A DNA stretch of 64,000 bases, taken from assembly GCA_032622095.1 (NCBI GenBank), contig CP136063.1, positions 62,199,897 through 62,263,896 of the forward strand, read 5' to 3'. Numbering within the stretch: the stretch's first letter is position 1; each line of letters opens with the position of its first letter. Shown here piece by piece: positions 31,290 to 44,086 of this stretch. Below the pieces are notes generated by a model. It saw only the letters and a list, made by a program, of their open reading frames with translations. It had not been told where the DNA came from and searched no databases. The translations under genes were made by a program, and so were the position numbers. The stretch is from Siphonodentalium dalli. Lineage: Eukaryota > Mollusca > Scaphopoda > Gadilida > Siphonodentaliidae.

Positions 31290-32575
31290 CTGTGTGCCAA
31301 AGGATTTAGTCATGCAAAGAGTATAAAATCCAAGGTGGCTGCCAGTTGGCACGTATTAAGGCCGAATGACCACAAAATGACTCGTTCCTCATCTACATCC
31401 CAATGTCAACAGCCATGACAAATTTCATGATGATCAAACCAAAGGTAATAATAATAATAATAATAGATAGTTTTTATATAACGCTTTATCCCGGATGGCC
31501 CAACCTGTAGCCCGTGCCAACGGATTTAGTCATGCAAAGAGTAAAATCCAAGATGGCCACTGGTGGCCATGTTTTTTGGCCGAATGACCCCAAGATGACT
31601 CGTTCCCATCTATATGTCAATGTCGACAGTCATGACAAATTTCATAATGATCGGACCAAAGGTACGACCTGTGGCCCATGCCAAAAGGATTTAGTCATGC
31701 AAACAGTAAAATCCAAGATGGCTGCTGGCGACCATGTTTTTTTGGCCGAATGACCTAAAAATGATTAGTTCCCATCTACATGTCATATTTAACATCCATG
31801 ACAAATTTCATGATGATCAGACCAAAGGTACGACCTGTATGTAGCCCGTGTGAAAGGATTGTCATGCAAAGAGTAAAATCCAAGATGGCTGCCAGCGGCC
31901 ATGTTGTTTGTCCGAACGACCGCAAATTACTCGTTCCCATCAGCATGTCAATATTAACATCCATGACAAATTGTATGACGATCAGACGAACAGTACGACC
32001 TGCAGCCCGTGTTAATGGATTGAATTTTGAAATCCAAGATGGCCACTGGCAGCCATGGTTTTTGTCCGAATGACCCTAAAATGAATCGTTCTGGTCTAAA
32101 TTCCCATCTACATCCCAATTTCCATAGCCATGACAAATTTCATGATGGTCAGACGAAATGTACGACCTGTACCCGTGGTAAAGTATTTGGTCATGCAAAG
32201 AGTAAAATCCAAGATGGCTGCTGGCGGCCATGTTTTTTTGGCCGAATGACCCCACAATGACTCGTTCCCATCTACATGTCATTGTTAACATCCATGACAA
32301 ATTTTATGATGATCCGACCAAAGGTACGACCAGTAGCCCGTGCCAAAGGATTTAGCCATGCAAAGAACAAAATCCAAGATGGCTGCCGGCGGCCATGTTT
32401 TTTGGCCGAATGACCCCAAAATTACTCGTTCCCATCTGCCACTGGCAGCCATGTTTTTTTTCTCGAATGACCCCAAAATGAATCGTTCTGGTCTAAATGT
32501 TGATGTCAACAGCTATGACAAATTTCATAATGATCCAACCAAAGGTATGACCTGTAGCCTGTATTGTTGACGCCT
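31290..32575. repeat. ~160-bp tandem array, first block
   Basis: About seven or eight diverged units, each with AGGATTTAGTCATGCAAAG, AAATCCAAGATGGCTGC, TTGGCCGAATGACCCC, GACTCGTTCCCATCTACATG, CATGACAAATTTCATGATGA and ACGACCTGTAGCCCG in order. Spacing between successive CATGCAAAG words is about 155-170 bp. It ends with the GACGGATACCAAGCCATGG tail at 32585-32615. Confidence 0.85.
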
Positions 32576-32664
32576 CACACACGTACGACGGATACCAAGC
32601 CATGGCAATAGCTCAAACTTTACAAGTTGAGTTAAAAACAGAGGGAACTGCACCAATGCATCAT

Positions 32665-32713
32665 GTGTATATAAGTTATCAGAATAATTATGATTCCGAT
32701 AACTTATCTATAT
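32665..32713. repeat. Small palindrome
   Basis: ATAAGTTATC and GATAACTTAT inverted around AGAATAATTATGATTCC; abuts the long hairpin. Confidence 0.6.
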
Positions 32714-32874
32714 ATAAGGATTAACTGTCATGTGGACTGTTTTTATGGAGATGTAACGGTGAGGTAAGTGGACATAACTTGTGTAAAACCCGAAGGGTTT
32801 TACATACAAGTTATGTCCACTTACCTCACCGTTACATCTCCATAAAAATAGTCCACATGACAGTTAATCCTTAT
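32714..32874. repeat. Long hairpin (arms ~78 bp, 3-base loop)
   Basis: Left arm 32714-32791 and right arm 32795-32874 are inverted copies (ATAAGGATTAACTGTCATG ... GTGTAAAACCC, GAA loop, then the reverse) with a few differences. It lies immediately after the tandem array tail. Likely a foldback MITE; no clear target duplication. Confidence 0.9.
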
Positions 32875-32879
32875 ATTTA

Positions 32880-33905
32880 TATACATTTAGCGAAAAAGCC
32901 GCTTTTGTAAATATATTTAAATCGAAAAGTGTATCGTGACAAGATCAGCCCAAAATACCCAATAGCACCCTTGGCAAAAGTTAATAGGAACAATTTCTCT
33001 TCATGTTGAAACCCGATGATGTATTAAGTCAATCCTGCGCGAGTCAAAATGCGCCCAAAGCATTACGCGTTCGTCTTTCCAAACCTAATGACGTATCGAT
33101 GGTGTTATTAGCTTGGTGTTATGATGCGTTACGCATTCACCGAGAAATAACTGCAACTAGCCACGTGGGCGCCGACCAATCAGAATGCTGGATTTAGTGA
33201 TGACAACACTTAGTGTGTAAATATATATATATAACCCGTCGTCTGTGTGTGTATCTGTGTGTGAGGGTGTGTCTGTGTGTATCTGTGTATAACTCGGTAA
33301 CGCTTTTGGCGCGTTTATAACTGTTCAACCATGCGCGCAATGTGGCCCAAATTTGTACCATGGCCTATATTGTGTCTTAAAAGATGCCTCACCAAATTTC
33401 ATGCCGATTGGTCAAAGCAAACCTGAGATCTAACATGGTCCCCAAATGCAGTATTTGCACTCAAGTATAGACACTATTTCTTATATGACGTTTGTCGAAA
33501 TGACGTCATTGACGTCGCACGCAAACCCACACTTGCTTTGCTATTTTAGACGAAACTTCCATGCGCTCTACCAAAGCGTTGTTGGAAATAGGTGCTAAAT
33601 TAATGTGTCAGTTCAGGTTCAGTGTGAATTTATGTAACGAATGTTGATTTTGTCGCGGAGTGCATATATAGTGGGGTGTTGAGTCAAGACTCGAACGTTC
33701 TACCGTCGTTGGGAATGGGTGGATGTAATGGGGTGCAGAGTCAAGACTCGAACGTTCGTCGTTGGGAATGGGTGCTAATATGGTATTTAAATTTGCCAGT
33801 TGGGTTTGAACATGAAAGTGTCAATGACACTGTAGCTCAACTTAGGTAGGGGAATAATTTAATGGTTGACAGTAAATGGAGGAATAGGAAAGGTGCTAAT
33901 TGAAA
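32880..33905. other. No gene; two short direct repeats
   Basis: GTGT-rich tract at 33243-33290 followed by AACTCGGTAACGCTTTTGGC. 33670-33725 and 33735-33775 share GAGTCAAGACTCGAACGTTC and CGTCGTTGGGAATGGGT. No coding region seen. Confidence 0.5.
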
Positions 33906-33909
33906 TGTC

Positions 33910-35600
33910 TAACCTGCGCCAAAGGATTTAGTGATGCAAAGAGTAAAATACAAGATGGCTGCTGGCGGCCATGTTTTTTGGCCAATTGACCCCAAAAGGA
34001 CTCGTTCCCATCTACTTGTCATTGTTAACATCCATGACAAATTTTATGAAGATCTGACCAAAGCTATGACCTACAAACTTCATGATGATCAGACGAACAG
34101 TACGACCTGTAGACCGCGCCAATGGATTGAATTTTGAAATCCAAAATGGCCCGCGCTAAAGGATTTAGTCATGCAAAGAGTAAAATCCAAGATGGCTGCT
34201 GGTGGCCATGTTTTTGGACAGAATGACCCCAAAACTACTCGTTCCCATCTACATGTCATTGTTATCATCCATGACAAATTTCATGACCATCTGACCAAAG
34301 CTACGACCTGTAGCCCGCACCAGAGGATTTAGTCATGCAAAGAGTAAAATCCAAGATAGCTACTGGCGGCCATGTTTTTTGGCCAAACGACCCCAAAATC
34401 ACTCGTTCCCATCTACATGTCATTATTAACATCCATGACAAATTTCATAAAGATTAGACCAAGGTACAACCTGTAGCCCGCGCAAAAGGATGTAGTCATG
34501 CAAAGAGTAACGACTCCAAAATCACTCGTTCCCATCTACATGTCAGTGTTAACATCCATGACAGATTTCATAACCTTCCTACCAACGCAACGACCTGTAG
34601 CCCGCGCCAAAGGATTTAGTCATGCAAAGAGTAAAATCCAAGATGGCTGCTGGCAGCCATGTTTTTTTGGCCGAACGACCCCAAAATCACTCGGTCCCAT
34701 CTACATTGTTAACATCCATGACAAATTTCATGATCTTCCGATCAAAGCTACGACCTGTAGCCCGCGCCAAAGGATTTAGTCATGCAAAGAGTAAAATCCA
34801 AGATGGCTGCTGGCGGCCATGTTATTCGGCCAAACGACCCCAAAATGACTCGTTCCCATCTACATGTCATTGTTAACATCCATGACAAATATCATGATCT
34901 TCCGATCAAAGCTACGACCTGTAGCCCGCGCCAAAGGATTTAGTCATGCAAAGAGTAAAATCCAAGATGGCTGATGGCGGCCATGTTTTTTAACCGAACG
35001 GCCCCAAAATGACTCGTTCCCATCTACATGTCAATATTAACATCCATGACAAATTTCATGATGATCAGTACGACCTGTAGCCCGCGCCAATGGATTGAAT
35101 TTTGAAATCTAAGATGGCCGCCAGCAGCCATGTTATTTTGGCCGAACGACTCCAAAATCACTCGTTCCCATCTACATGTCAATGTTAACATCCATGACAA
35201 ATTTCATAAACTTCCGACCAACGCAACGACCTGTAGCCCGCGCCAAAGGATTTAGTCATGCAAAGAGTAAAATCCAAGATGGCTGCTGGCAGCCATGTTT
35301 TTCGGCCGAACGACCCCAAAATCGCTCGTTCGCATCTACATGTCATTATTAACATCCATGACAAATTTTATGATGATCAGACGAACAGTACGACCTGTAG
35401 CCCGCGCCAATGGATTGAATCTTGAAATCCAAGATGGCTGCCAGCGGCCATGTTTTTTGGCCCTATGACCCCAAAATGACTCGTTCCCATCTACATGTCA
35501 ATGTCAACATTCATGACAAATTTCATAAAGATCAGACCAAAGGTACGACCTGTAGCCCGCGCCAAAGGAAATTGTTCACGGACACACGGACACACGGACG
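33910..35600. repeat. ~160-bp tandem array, second block
   Basis: About ten units of the same repeat as 31290-32575, more homogeneous (AAATCCAAGATGGCTGCTGG every ~130-170 bp). Two alternating unit types exist: those with GGATTTAGTCATGCAAAG and those with TGGATTGAATTTTGAAATC. The array ends in the GGACGACGGACGCCAAACC tail (35590-35612), the same tail as block one. Confidence 0.85.
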
Positions 35601-35612
35601 ACGGACGCCAAA

Positions 35613-36174
35613 CCATGGCAATAGCTCAAACTGACAAAAGTAAGTTGAGCTAATAAGTAAAGAATGCTATCTTTGATACGAAAGTTGTGCATTGAGTGTG
35701 GAATGGAAGGAGTACCGGTATACACGGAAGATGGCGAATGGACACAGTCTGACCTCCCGCCAGTGGGTACCATGAACTCAGTAAATTGGCCGGAACTCAG
35801 TTAGAAAAATCACATCCCGGAATCCCGGACCGGGACTAATAACACAGTGTAAACAATACTGCCGACGCTAATTAATGCTCTTTTAATCTTTCGGTTGATT
35901 GCAAATCTGATAAAAGAATGTTTAAAAGATCAAAATGTGCGCGAAGCGCACGGTTTAAAATCAGATAATGTGCGCGAAACTCACAAAGGGGCTGTAGGCC
36001 CCTCGCCCGCTAAATAAAGGTTCCGAATTGAACCTGTTTCAGTTACTATAGATAAAGTAAAATATCTTGATTGTTGCGTTCCATATGTGCATGCATATAC
36101 ATGGGTTGGGGAGATGGGGGTATGGGTAAAAATACTATTGTATTGAAATAAAGTGTTCATAAATGACCATTCCT
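35613..36174. other. No gene recognised
   Basis: Includes GTGCGCGAAGCGCAC-like words near 35936-35985. Nothing else supported. Confidence 0.4.
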
Positions 36175-36230
36175 GTCAGAAATATATAAATAAACATGGG
36201 AATTCCCAATGTCATGTCGGTGTGACGATT
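36175..36230 (+). repeat. 56-bp perfect inverted repeat, left copy
   Basis: Exact reverse complement of 44087-44142, 7.9 kb away, containing GGGAATTCCC. The two copies bracket the whole foldback region at 36.4-43.6 kb. Confidence 0.9.
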
Positions 36231-36407
36231 TGCAGTAGTTCACTCGGTGCAAATAAAACGACGATAAATATTCACTATATATGGTCCACTATAACACAGT
36301 GGAGTAGATTACATAAAAATTTCAAGACAATTATTAATTTGTCTGACTAAAGCATGAAACTTTGCGCATATGCGGACATATGTACATACGTATTGGTATT
36401 ATATATG

Positions 36408-36484
36408 GAGAGTGAATTTAGTGATGCTACCCTACATAGCGGGGTAGCATAACTAAATTCACCCTCTGGGGACCTCATTCTGCC
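36408..36484. repeat. GTGAATTTAGTGATG palindrome, copy 1
   Basis: GTGAATTTAGTGATGCTACC inverted against GGTAGCATAACTAAATTCAC around a short loop, followed by CTCTGGGGACCTCATTCTG. Same family as 37571-37663 and as parts of 54590-54960. Confidence 0.75.
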
Positions 36485-36651
36485 TAGGCCTCATCTTCTG
36501 GGAAGTAACTATGGTATCAAATTAGCATTGTTTTTAGTTACGTTTTCCCATCTGGGAAGTTTCTATATCCCCTAATTTGCAGAAGATAAAATCCATAATC
36601 GAGGCTCCAAATGGGTGAGCATCACCAACTTCAACTGGGGAACTTCAATCT

Positions 36652-37544
36652 GATCCTAGGGGTAGTGTTCTCTATTCCGAAGGTTCGCTATTCCGAAGGT
36701 TCACTAATCCGAAGGTTCACTAATCCGAAGGTTCACTATTCCGAAGGTTCGCTATTCCGAAGGTTTTCTATTATGGGAGTTTTTAGCCAGAAATGAGCCA
36801 GAAATGAATCAAAATTTGCGCCCCCGTACTTTTATACACCCCAATCTAATATCTAATTTGTCCCAGATGTCGGTTATTAATAGCAAGAAGACAGTATCAG
36901 TTTATCATTTTAATATTATAGAAAGTTGAAAACACAATGACTGAAATAAACTACGAGTTAGAGATGCATTCTACCCAAACTGGCAATCTGTACTTGAAAG
37001 AAACATCAACATTAAAATCAAAACAAAGTCAGAATTGCAGTTAGGTCCATTCAGCGGTATTCTGCTATACAGTAAGTTATAGCGCTCCAGTATTGATTGA
37101 CCGTAAGAGCCCCACTGTTAGTCCGCCTTTAGCATTTGGGACATTATATTAATCAAAATAACTCCTATGTAAATCATTTATAAATCAGATGATTTATTGA
37201 ATTTATGTCTACGTAAAATAACACGTACTTCCTAAAACGACATATATGTCGTTTTAGTCCTCAGCCGATAGACGACATATATGTCGTTCTACTCGCCAAA
37301 GGGTTAAATCTCAAGGAAACCCACGAAAACAAAAATCACATTAATTTTTTTAATGTTTTAAGTTATTTCCTTCATAAAAAGAGTCTTCGTACTAAAGAAC
37401 CCTCTCAATACTTTAGAATATAGAATTAACTTTTAAAATAACAAAAACCTTCGGAATAGTGAACCTTCGGAATAGTGAACCTTCGGATTAGTGAACCTTC
37501 GGAATAGCGAACCTTCGGAATAGAGACATGTTCCCGATCCTAGG
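36652..37544. mobile_element. Foldback element with 16-bp tandem repeats in its termini
   Basis: The left end has six copies of a 16-bp unit (core TATTCCGAAGGTTCGC, at 36671-36770). The right end has five copies in inverse orientation (about 37446-37520). Both are bordered by GATCCTAGG (36652-36660, 37536-37544). The ~670-bp centre is non-coding. Tandemly repeated inverted ends are the architecture of Foldback/Galileo-type elements. Confidence 0.8.
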
Positions 37545-37570
37545 ACTGCCGTAGCAGTTGAGGGCCCTAA

Positions 37571-37663
37571 GCAGAATGAGGTCCCCAGAGGGTAAATTTA
37601 GTGATGCTAGCCCACTATGCGGTGTAGCGTCACTAAGTTCACCCTCTGGGGACCTCATTCTGC
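37571..37663. repeat. 93-bp palindrome, copy 2
   Basis: GCAGAATGAGGTCCCCAGAG at the left and CTCTGGGGACCTCATTCTGC at the right, arms ~42 bp with few mismatches around an ACTATGC centre. Confidence 0.9.
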
Positions 37664-37781
37664 AAATGACAGACACGCTATTTGCAGGCTTGCACTCAAG
37701 TCTATATAGGCCCATCATATGAGGGAAGCAATCCCCAGTGATCCCTAATAGTACAGCGGCCAAACGCCAAAAGTGGTCGGG

Positions 37782-40700
37782 TACCCCTACCCACGGTAGA
37801 ACAAGTTAAAACCATCATTTTTTGAAGGAGAAATATATACTATAGACGAAAATGATAGTGAAAAATAACGGAATTGGTGATGACTATTCTCAAATCGACG
37901 ATGAACGATACCCACCAGTGACTTTTCCCAGAAATTAACGATTTTGGTAAAGTGAGCCCTGCGGCTATGTCCTAAGTTATTAGCCAACATTGTAGGCGTC
38001 AAAATGACTACAGCATACCATATATGTACCTGATATGCAAGAAGTGTTGGTTAATTTTGATTTTCGTGCCATTTGGAGCCGAAACATTTATTTTTTGTTG
38101 AAAAATCGCTCTTTTTGATTTTTTTTTGATTTTTCGAACATTATCATTCAAACAGATATTGCAATACTATTGAAATATTTAGTCCATATGGTGTAGTAGT
38201 TATCTGTCAAGCATATTAAGAAAGAAGTTAACAACAATTTTGAACGGTTTGCGAGATATTGGATTTTAGCTACCCCTCCCCCAAACACGTTTTTGGTCTA
38301 AAAAAATACATATATTTGATAATGACATTACAAACATTTTCGAATTGATCTGAATGGGACCCAATATGAATCTTGTACTGAAAGTGTTGTCCAGATATGC
38401 CGTTTAATCGATTACAGATGTGTTCAGGTTTTCAGACCCCCCAGTTACAACAACAACAATTATTTTATTGATAACAGTTAATTTTGCATGCATTAACATC
38501 GATGTTAAGTACTAAAACCTTTGTTATAAACAATACGTGACCAACTATATAGTTCATATGGCTCAGTAGTTATCTGGACATCACAAGTAGAAAGAATTTG
38601 ACAGAAATTGTCAACGGTTTTCAAGATATTGGAATTAGGTACCGCTCCCCCGGACGCGATTTGGTAGAAAAACTACATATTTATGATAACAATTAAGACA
38701 GACCTTTCTAAATTATTCTAATGAGCATCTAATCATTATTCGTGTGATGAAAACCTGATCCGTAGACACCGCGAGCCTGGTTTTGGATGACCTCAGGTTT
38801 CCAATTAAACCCCCAGTTACAACAACAACACAATATTTTATTTATGACATGTAATTTTATATTAACACATATCGACTTTGAGCAACTGAAGTATTTGTTC
38901 TAAACGACACATAATATAGACTAACATAATCATACAGAACAAAATCATTGTTGCTCCCCGCCCTATTAGACGTCCTGAACACACCACGAACTGAACAAAA
39001 TATGATCTCAGTATTAAGAATCATGTAATTATAAAGGACAATTACATAAGGAAATATACAATGTTTATGAATGGGTTTGTTCCCGAAACAGTGTGGCACT
39101 TTGCTTGGCAAATATGAAGGGCAAATTTGCTATATTTTTCAAGAACACTCTACCCAATTTAAAGACCTCAACGCAATACGAAATTCAGCTATATGATCTC
39201 TAATTCTCTATATTAACCGAGAGTGTGACGGGAATGTAGTTCTATCAGATAATACATAATTTGTATGGATGGGTTGTGCATGTGTCGCTTTACACACAGT
39301 GGCTGAAATAAGAAAGACGAACTTGCTGTTTTAGCCCCCCCCCCTACACAATTGAAGTGTTAAAGTTGAACAACTCACGAACTGAAATGATTGCTGTAAA
39401 TATTAACTGAGGATGTGGGCAAAAATAGTAATATCGGGGCGCATACATGGTGTTGATGGATGGGTTGGTTGGATCCCGAAAGCCTTTAGCACTTTACGAA
39501 AATCGGATGGCAAACTCCAAAGGCGAATATTTTTTGTTTTGTGGGACCCCTTTATATGCCCATTTAAACTCTTGAACACACCATGCGCCGAATATTCATG
39601 CTTTTATTATTAAATGACAGAGTGAACGAAAGGTAGTGCTATCAGGGAATATAAATTTTATATGGGTAGTTTGGTTCCCAATATCATAGGGTACTTTACA
39701 AAAGGCGGCTGGCAAAAACCAAAGCTGAATATTTTCTTTGAGCATCCTACCCCATTTAAAGTCTTAAACACACTAATGGATGGATATGTTCTCAATATTA
39801 ACTGGGGTGTGGACAAATGGTATGTAATTCAGGAAATATACCTCTTCATTGCACGATGGGTGGGTTGGCTGGCTTCCCAATGTCTGGGGCACTTTACAAA
39901 AAGTGGCTAGCAAAGAGAAGGCGAAATATCACTGTTTTGGGTACCCATAACCCTTCTAAACTCTTTAGAACACACTGAACCGAAGCTATATGCTCTCATG
40001 TATTATTTACAATTTGTATGGGTGGTTTTGTTCTCGAAATCCTGGAACACTTTACAAAAGGCGGCTGGCAAATACGAAATGTAATGTGTTAGGCCACACT
40101 ACCCCATTTGCAGTCTTGTGACACACAATGAACAGAAAGGATGTGCTCCCATTATTAACTGCGTGTGTAGAGAAATGGACGCTATATAAAGAGTATAGTA
40201 TACCAGGGTCTTGAATGTCTGGGTCACTTTACAAAAAGTTGTTGATGAAAGAGAAAGGCGAATACTTACTGTTTTGGGGGGGGGACCCCATTAACCCATT
40301 TAATATCTTGATCAGAGCATGAACTGAAGTTATATTCTCTCATACTTAGCTGAGTGTGTGATCGAAAGGTATTGCAGTCATGGAATTATTAATTGATATA
40401 TGGGTGATTTGGTTCCCTCGAAATCCTGGAACACTTTACAAAAAGCGGCTGGCAAACAAGAAGGCGAATTGTCTATGTCTTGAGGACCCCACTATCCAAC
40501 CTGAAGTCTTAACAAAGTAATATGCTCTCAATGTTAACTGAAGTTGTGGACAAATGGGATTATTATCTGGCAATACGAATCTGTTATGGATGAGATGGTT
40601 CCCGATAGCCTATGGCACTTTACAACAAATGGTCAGCAAATGCAAGGGCTAAATTTTACTCTCAGGGGACTCATCCCTATCTGAAGTCTTGAACACAACA

Positions 40701-43597
40701 CTAGCTCAAGGCATAAGCTACCCATATTACCCGAGATTGTGGCCGAATGGCAATGGGCTCGCGAGCCCGCCGTTCGCGAGAACACAGTGGCACCTTGCAC
40801 AAAGCAGATGACAAACGATGAAGGCGAATTTTAAGGGACCCTACCCCATGTAAACAATTGAACCTACCACGAACTGAATGGATGTGCCCTCATGGTCACA
40901 CGACGATATAGACAAATGGCTATTCTATAAAGAAATTCACAATTGTTATAGATGGGTTAATACCCGACAGTCAGGGACACTTTACAAAAACCGACTGAAA
41001 AATAAATAATTCGATTTTTCAATGTTTGTATTACCCCCTTCCCAATTTGAAGACTAGAACACACCACGGATTGGAACGATATCATCATTGACTGAGTGTA
41101 TGGACAATGGCGAGTTAATTATACAAGGACGTAAACAATGTAAATAGATGGATTTGGGTTCTGAAAGAATGAGCACTTAACGAAAGTGACTGGAAAATAA
41201 GAAAGGCAAAATTTTGAGGAACCCTACTTTATTTGAAGTCTTGGAAGACACCACATGGTGAAATGATATGACCCCAATATTAATTGAGGGCTCGACCAAA
41301 GGTTAGTTTTTATCAGAATATACATATGTGTTGGTTCCCGAAAGTCTGCATCATGTGACACTCTGACAAATGTTCACTGTTGTATGTACCCCTACCCTAT
41401 TTGAGGTCTTGAACACATCATGTACTGAAGGGATTATGATTTCAATATCAACATATATTGTGGCCAAAACTATGCGATATATAAGTATGTGGAATTTCTA
41501 TCCGGGGGTAAACAATTTATCTGGGAGGGAGATTGTATGGGGAAAATTAGGATGTAATCCAGTTGGAACTGATTGGATACAATGATATACACATAGTTTC
41601 GTTGGAGCTGATTGGACGCAATGCTACACATATAATGTTGTTTTCGTCATTGATACGCCCGTCGCCGTGAGATTGCAGACGATCTGGAGGTGGTAAATTT
41701 CGCACTCAGCAGGGTTTCTATGCTTTTCACGAAGTTTTAACAAATGGCGGCATTATGGAAATCGCTTTGTTTTCGAGATAAATGCCTGAACCCCGTCAAC
41801 TATTTTAAGATTTTCGCGCTGACTGAGTTGCTGTACATAAAGAGTATTTCTGATAAAATTACATTCAGTATGGCGCATAGAAGTTCAGTCTTAGGACCAC
41901 TGTATTCCAAAAAGTAATGATATGCTTTTTCTATTTGCCACAATGACAGAGAGGGGACGTTTTAATGTGATTACTCAATTGGCCATAGTTCAAAGTAGTG
42001 CATTTCAATCTTAAACGCGAATGGAGTACTTGTGCATCTATACGTCGGACATGCTGGGTTCTCCAGCTGTCCAATTATTGTAATCTGTGTATACCATTAT
42101 TGGTTTTTTGAGAATAAACTATTGATTGGTTGATTGATATGCGACACTTATTGTATGTAATAGCAAATAAAATGCGTTGTTGTTGTAATTTGGGGTCTGG
42201 AAGCCTGAACACGTCTTTAATCACTTAAACAATGTCCCCGGGCTCAATTTTCAGCAAAAGAATTATGTTGGGTCTCAATATGATCAATTGGGAAGTTTGG
42301 TAAAGTTTTGAACAAAAATATGTAATATTTCTACCAAAAACGTGTTTGGGGGAGGTGTAGCTAAAATCCATTATTTCGCAAATTGTTCTAAATTTCTGTT
42401 AACTTCTTTCTGCATATGCTTGGCAAATAACTGCATCACCATAAGAATTAAATATTTGGGCATTATAACAATATCCATTTGAATGATAATGTTGGAATAA
42501 TAATATTTTTGTGAAAAAGTGCGATTTTTCAGCAAAAAATAAATATTTTGGCTCCAAATGGCAGGAAAATCTAAATTAACCAACGCTTTTTTTTCATATC
42601 AGATAGAAGTAAGGTATGATGTAGTAATTTTAACCCCAACTATATGGGCAAATAGGCTAGGACATATCCACAGGGCTCGCTTTACCAAAATCGTTAATTT
42701 CTGGAAAAAGTCACTGGAGGGTATCGCTCATCGTCGATTTGACAATTATAGCCACCACCTATTCCGTTATTTTTCAATTTCTGTCAAATTCTTTCTACTT
42801 GTGTTGTCCAGATAATTACTGAGCCATATGTTATATAGTTGGTCACGTTGTTTATAACAAAGGTTTTAGTACTTAACATCGATGTTAATGCATGCAAAAT
42901 TAACTGTTATCAATAAAATAATAGTTGTTGTTGTAACTGGGGGTCTGAAAGCCTGAGCACATCTGTAATCGATTAAACGGCATCTTTGGACAACACTTTC
43001 AGTACAATATTTATATTGGGTCCCATTCAGATCAATTCGAAAATGTTTGTAATGACATTATCAAAAATATGTATTTTTTTCGACCAAAAACGTGTTTGGG
43101 GGAGGGGTAGCTAAAATCCAATATCTCGCAAACAGTTCAAAATTGTTGTTAACTTCTTTCTTCATATGCTTGACAGATAACTACTACACCATATGGACTA
43201 AATATTTCAATAGTATTGCAATACACGTTTGAATGATAATGTTCGAAAAATATAATATTTTTGAAAAGAGTGATTTTTCAACAAAAAACAAATGTTTCGG
43301 CTCCAAATGACATGAAAATCAAAATTAACCAACACTTCTTGCATATCAGATACAAATATGTTATGCTGTAGTCATTTTAACACCAACAATGTGGGCAAAT
43401 AACTTAGGACATAGCCGCAGGGCTCACTTTACCAAAATCGTTAATTTCTGGGAAAAGTCACTGGTGGGTATCGTTCATCGTCGATTTGAGAATAGCCACC
43501 ACCAATTCCGTTATTTTTCACTATCATTTTCGTAAAGAGTATATATTTCTCCTTTAAAAAAAGTTAGTTTTAACTTGTTCTACCGTGGGTAGGGGTA
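37782..43597. mobile_element. 5.8-kb giant foldback/TIR element without transposase
   Basis: The left end TACCCCTACCCACGGTAGAA (37782) is the exact inverse of the right end (43578-43597). Inverted similarity continues inward for more than 700 bp (37782-38640 against 42770-43597, e.g. GGGCAAATAACTTAGGACAT near 43395 against 37970-37990). The right arm holds a second partial copy of its outer segment (42540-42770). The middle is a diverged ~200-bp tandem repeat. TA at each outermost base would suit a TA target duplication, but that is inference. No open frame resembles a transposase. Confidence 0.8.
39110..41370. repeat. Diverged ~200-bp tandem repeat inside the giant element
   Basis: About eleven units, each with GGATGGGTTGGTTCCCGAAA-like, CACTTTACAAAAGGCGGCTG-like and TTGAACACACCATGAACTGA-like blocks, spaced about 170-210 bp. 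Units are strongly diverged. Open frames such as 39413-39910 are by-products of the repeat. Confidence 0.75.
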
Positions 43598-44086
43598 TCT
43601 CGAAAACTAGAGCTCTTTTTCGATTTGGCCGCTGCACTATAAATACCGGTACCTTTTATGACCATGGAAATGGTATAGATCTGTACAGGATATGTCTCTT
43701 TTATAAAATGTAATAGATATCTGGGATGGAGACACAAATTCTTAGGGACAGGGATGCTGATAATATGAAAATATGTTTTTCCCCTATTTCTATTCAATAA
43801 GTACATGTACACCACGAGGGAAGCAATCCCCCAGTAACCCCGACTTGACCTTGAAAATGATCAATTCAAGGTCAAATCGGGTAAAATATTGAAAAACCCA
43901 ATATCGTTCCTAGGAAGTGGGGATTTCATCGGGTAAATTTTCCGCCAGAAACAAAAAATAAAAAAATTCAGAAAAAAAATATATTACATTTAAAAAACAT
44001 TAAATTAATATTAAAAAATAAACATGTCATAAAATGTCATGTTTCGGACAAACGCCGCCGGTGGCGGGCTAACCTGCTAGTTAGTG
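43598..44086. other. Flank of the giant element
   Basis: CACGAGGGAAGCAATCCCC at 43816-43834 repeats, in direct orientation, 37731-37747 (TGAGGGAAGCAATCCCC) on the other side of the giant element. GGCCGCTGCACTATA at 43626-43640 is the inverse of TAGTACAGCGGCC at 37749-37761. These outer matches suggest a further, older repeat around it. No gene. Confidence 0.5.

Noticed and set aside
39413-39910. Two plus-strand frames (66 and 82 codons) as conserved repeats of a protein
   Set aside because: They are two units of the ~200-bp non-coding tandem repeat; other units carry stops.
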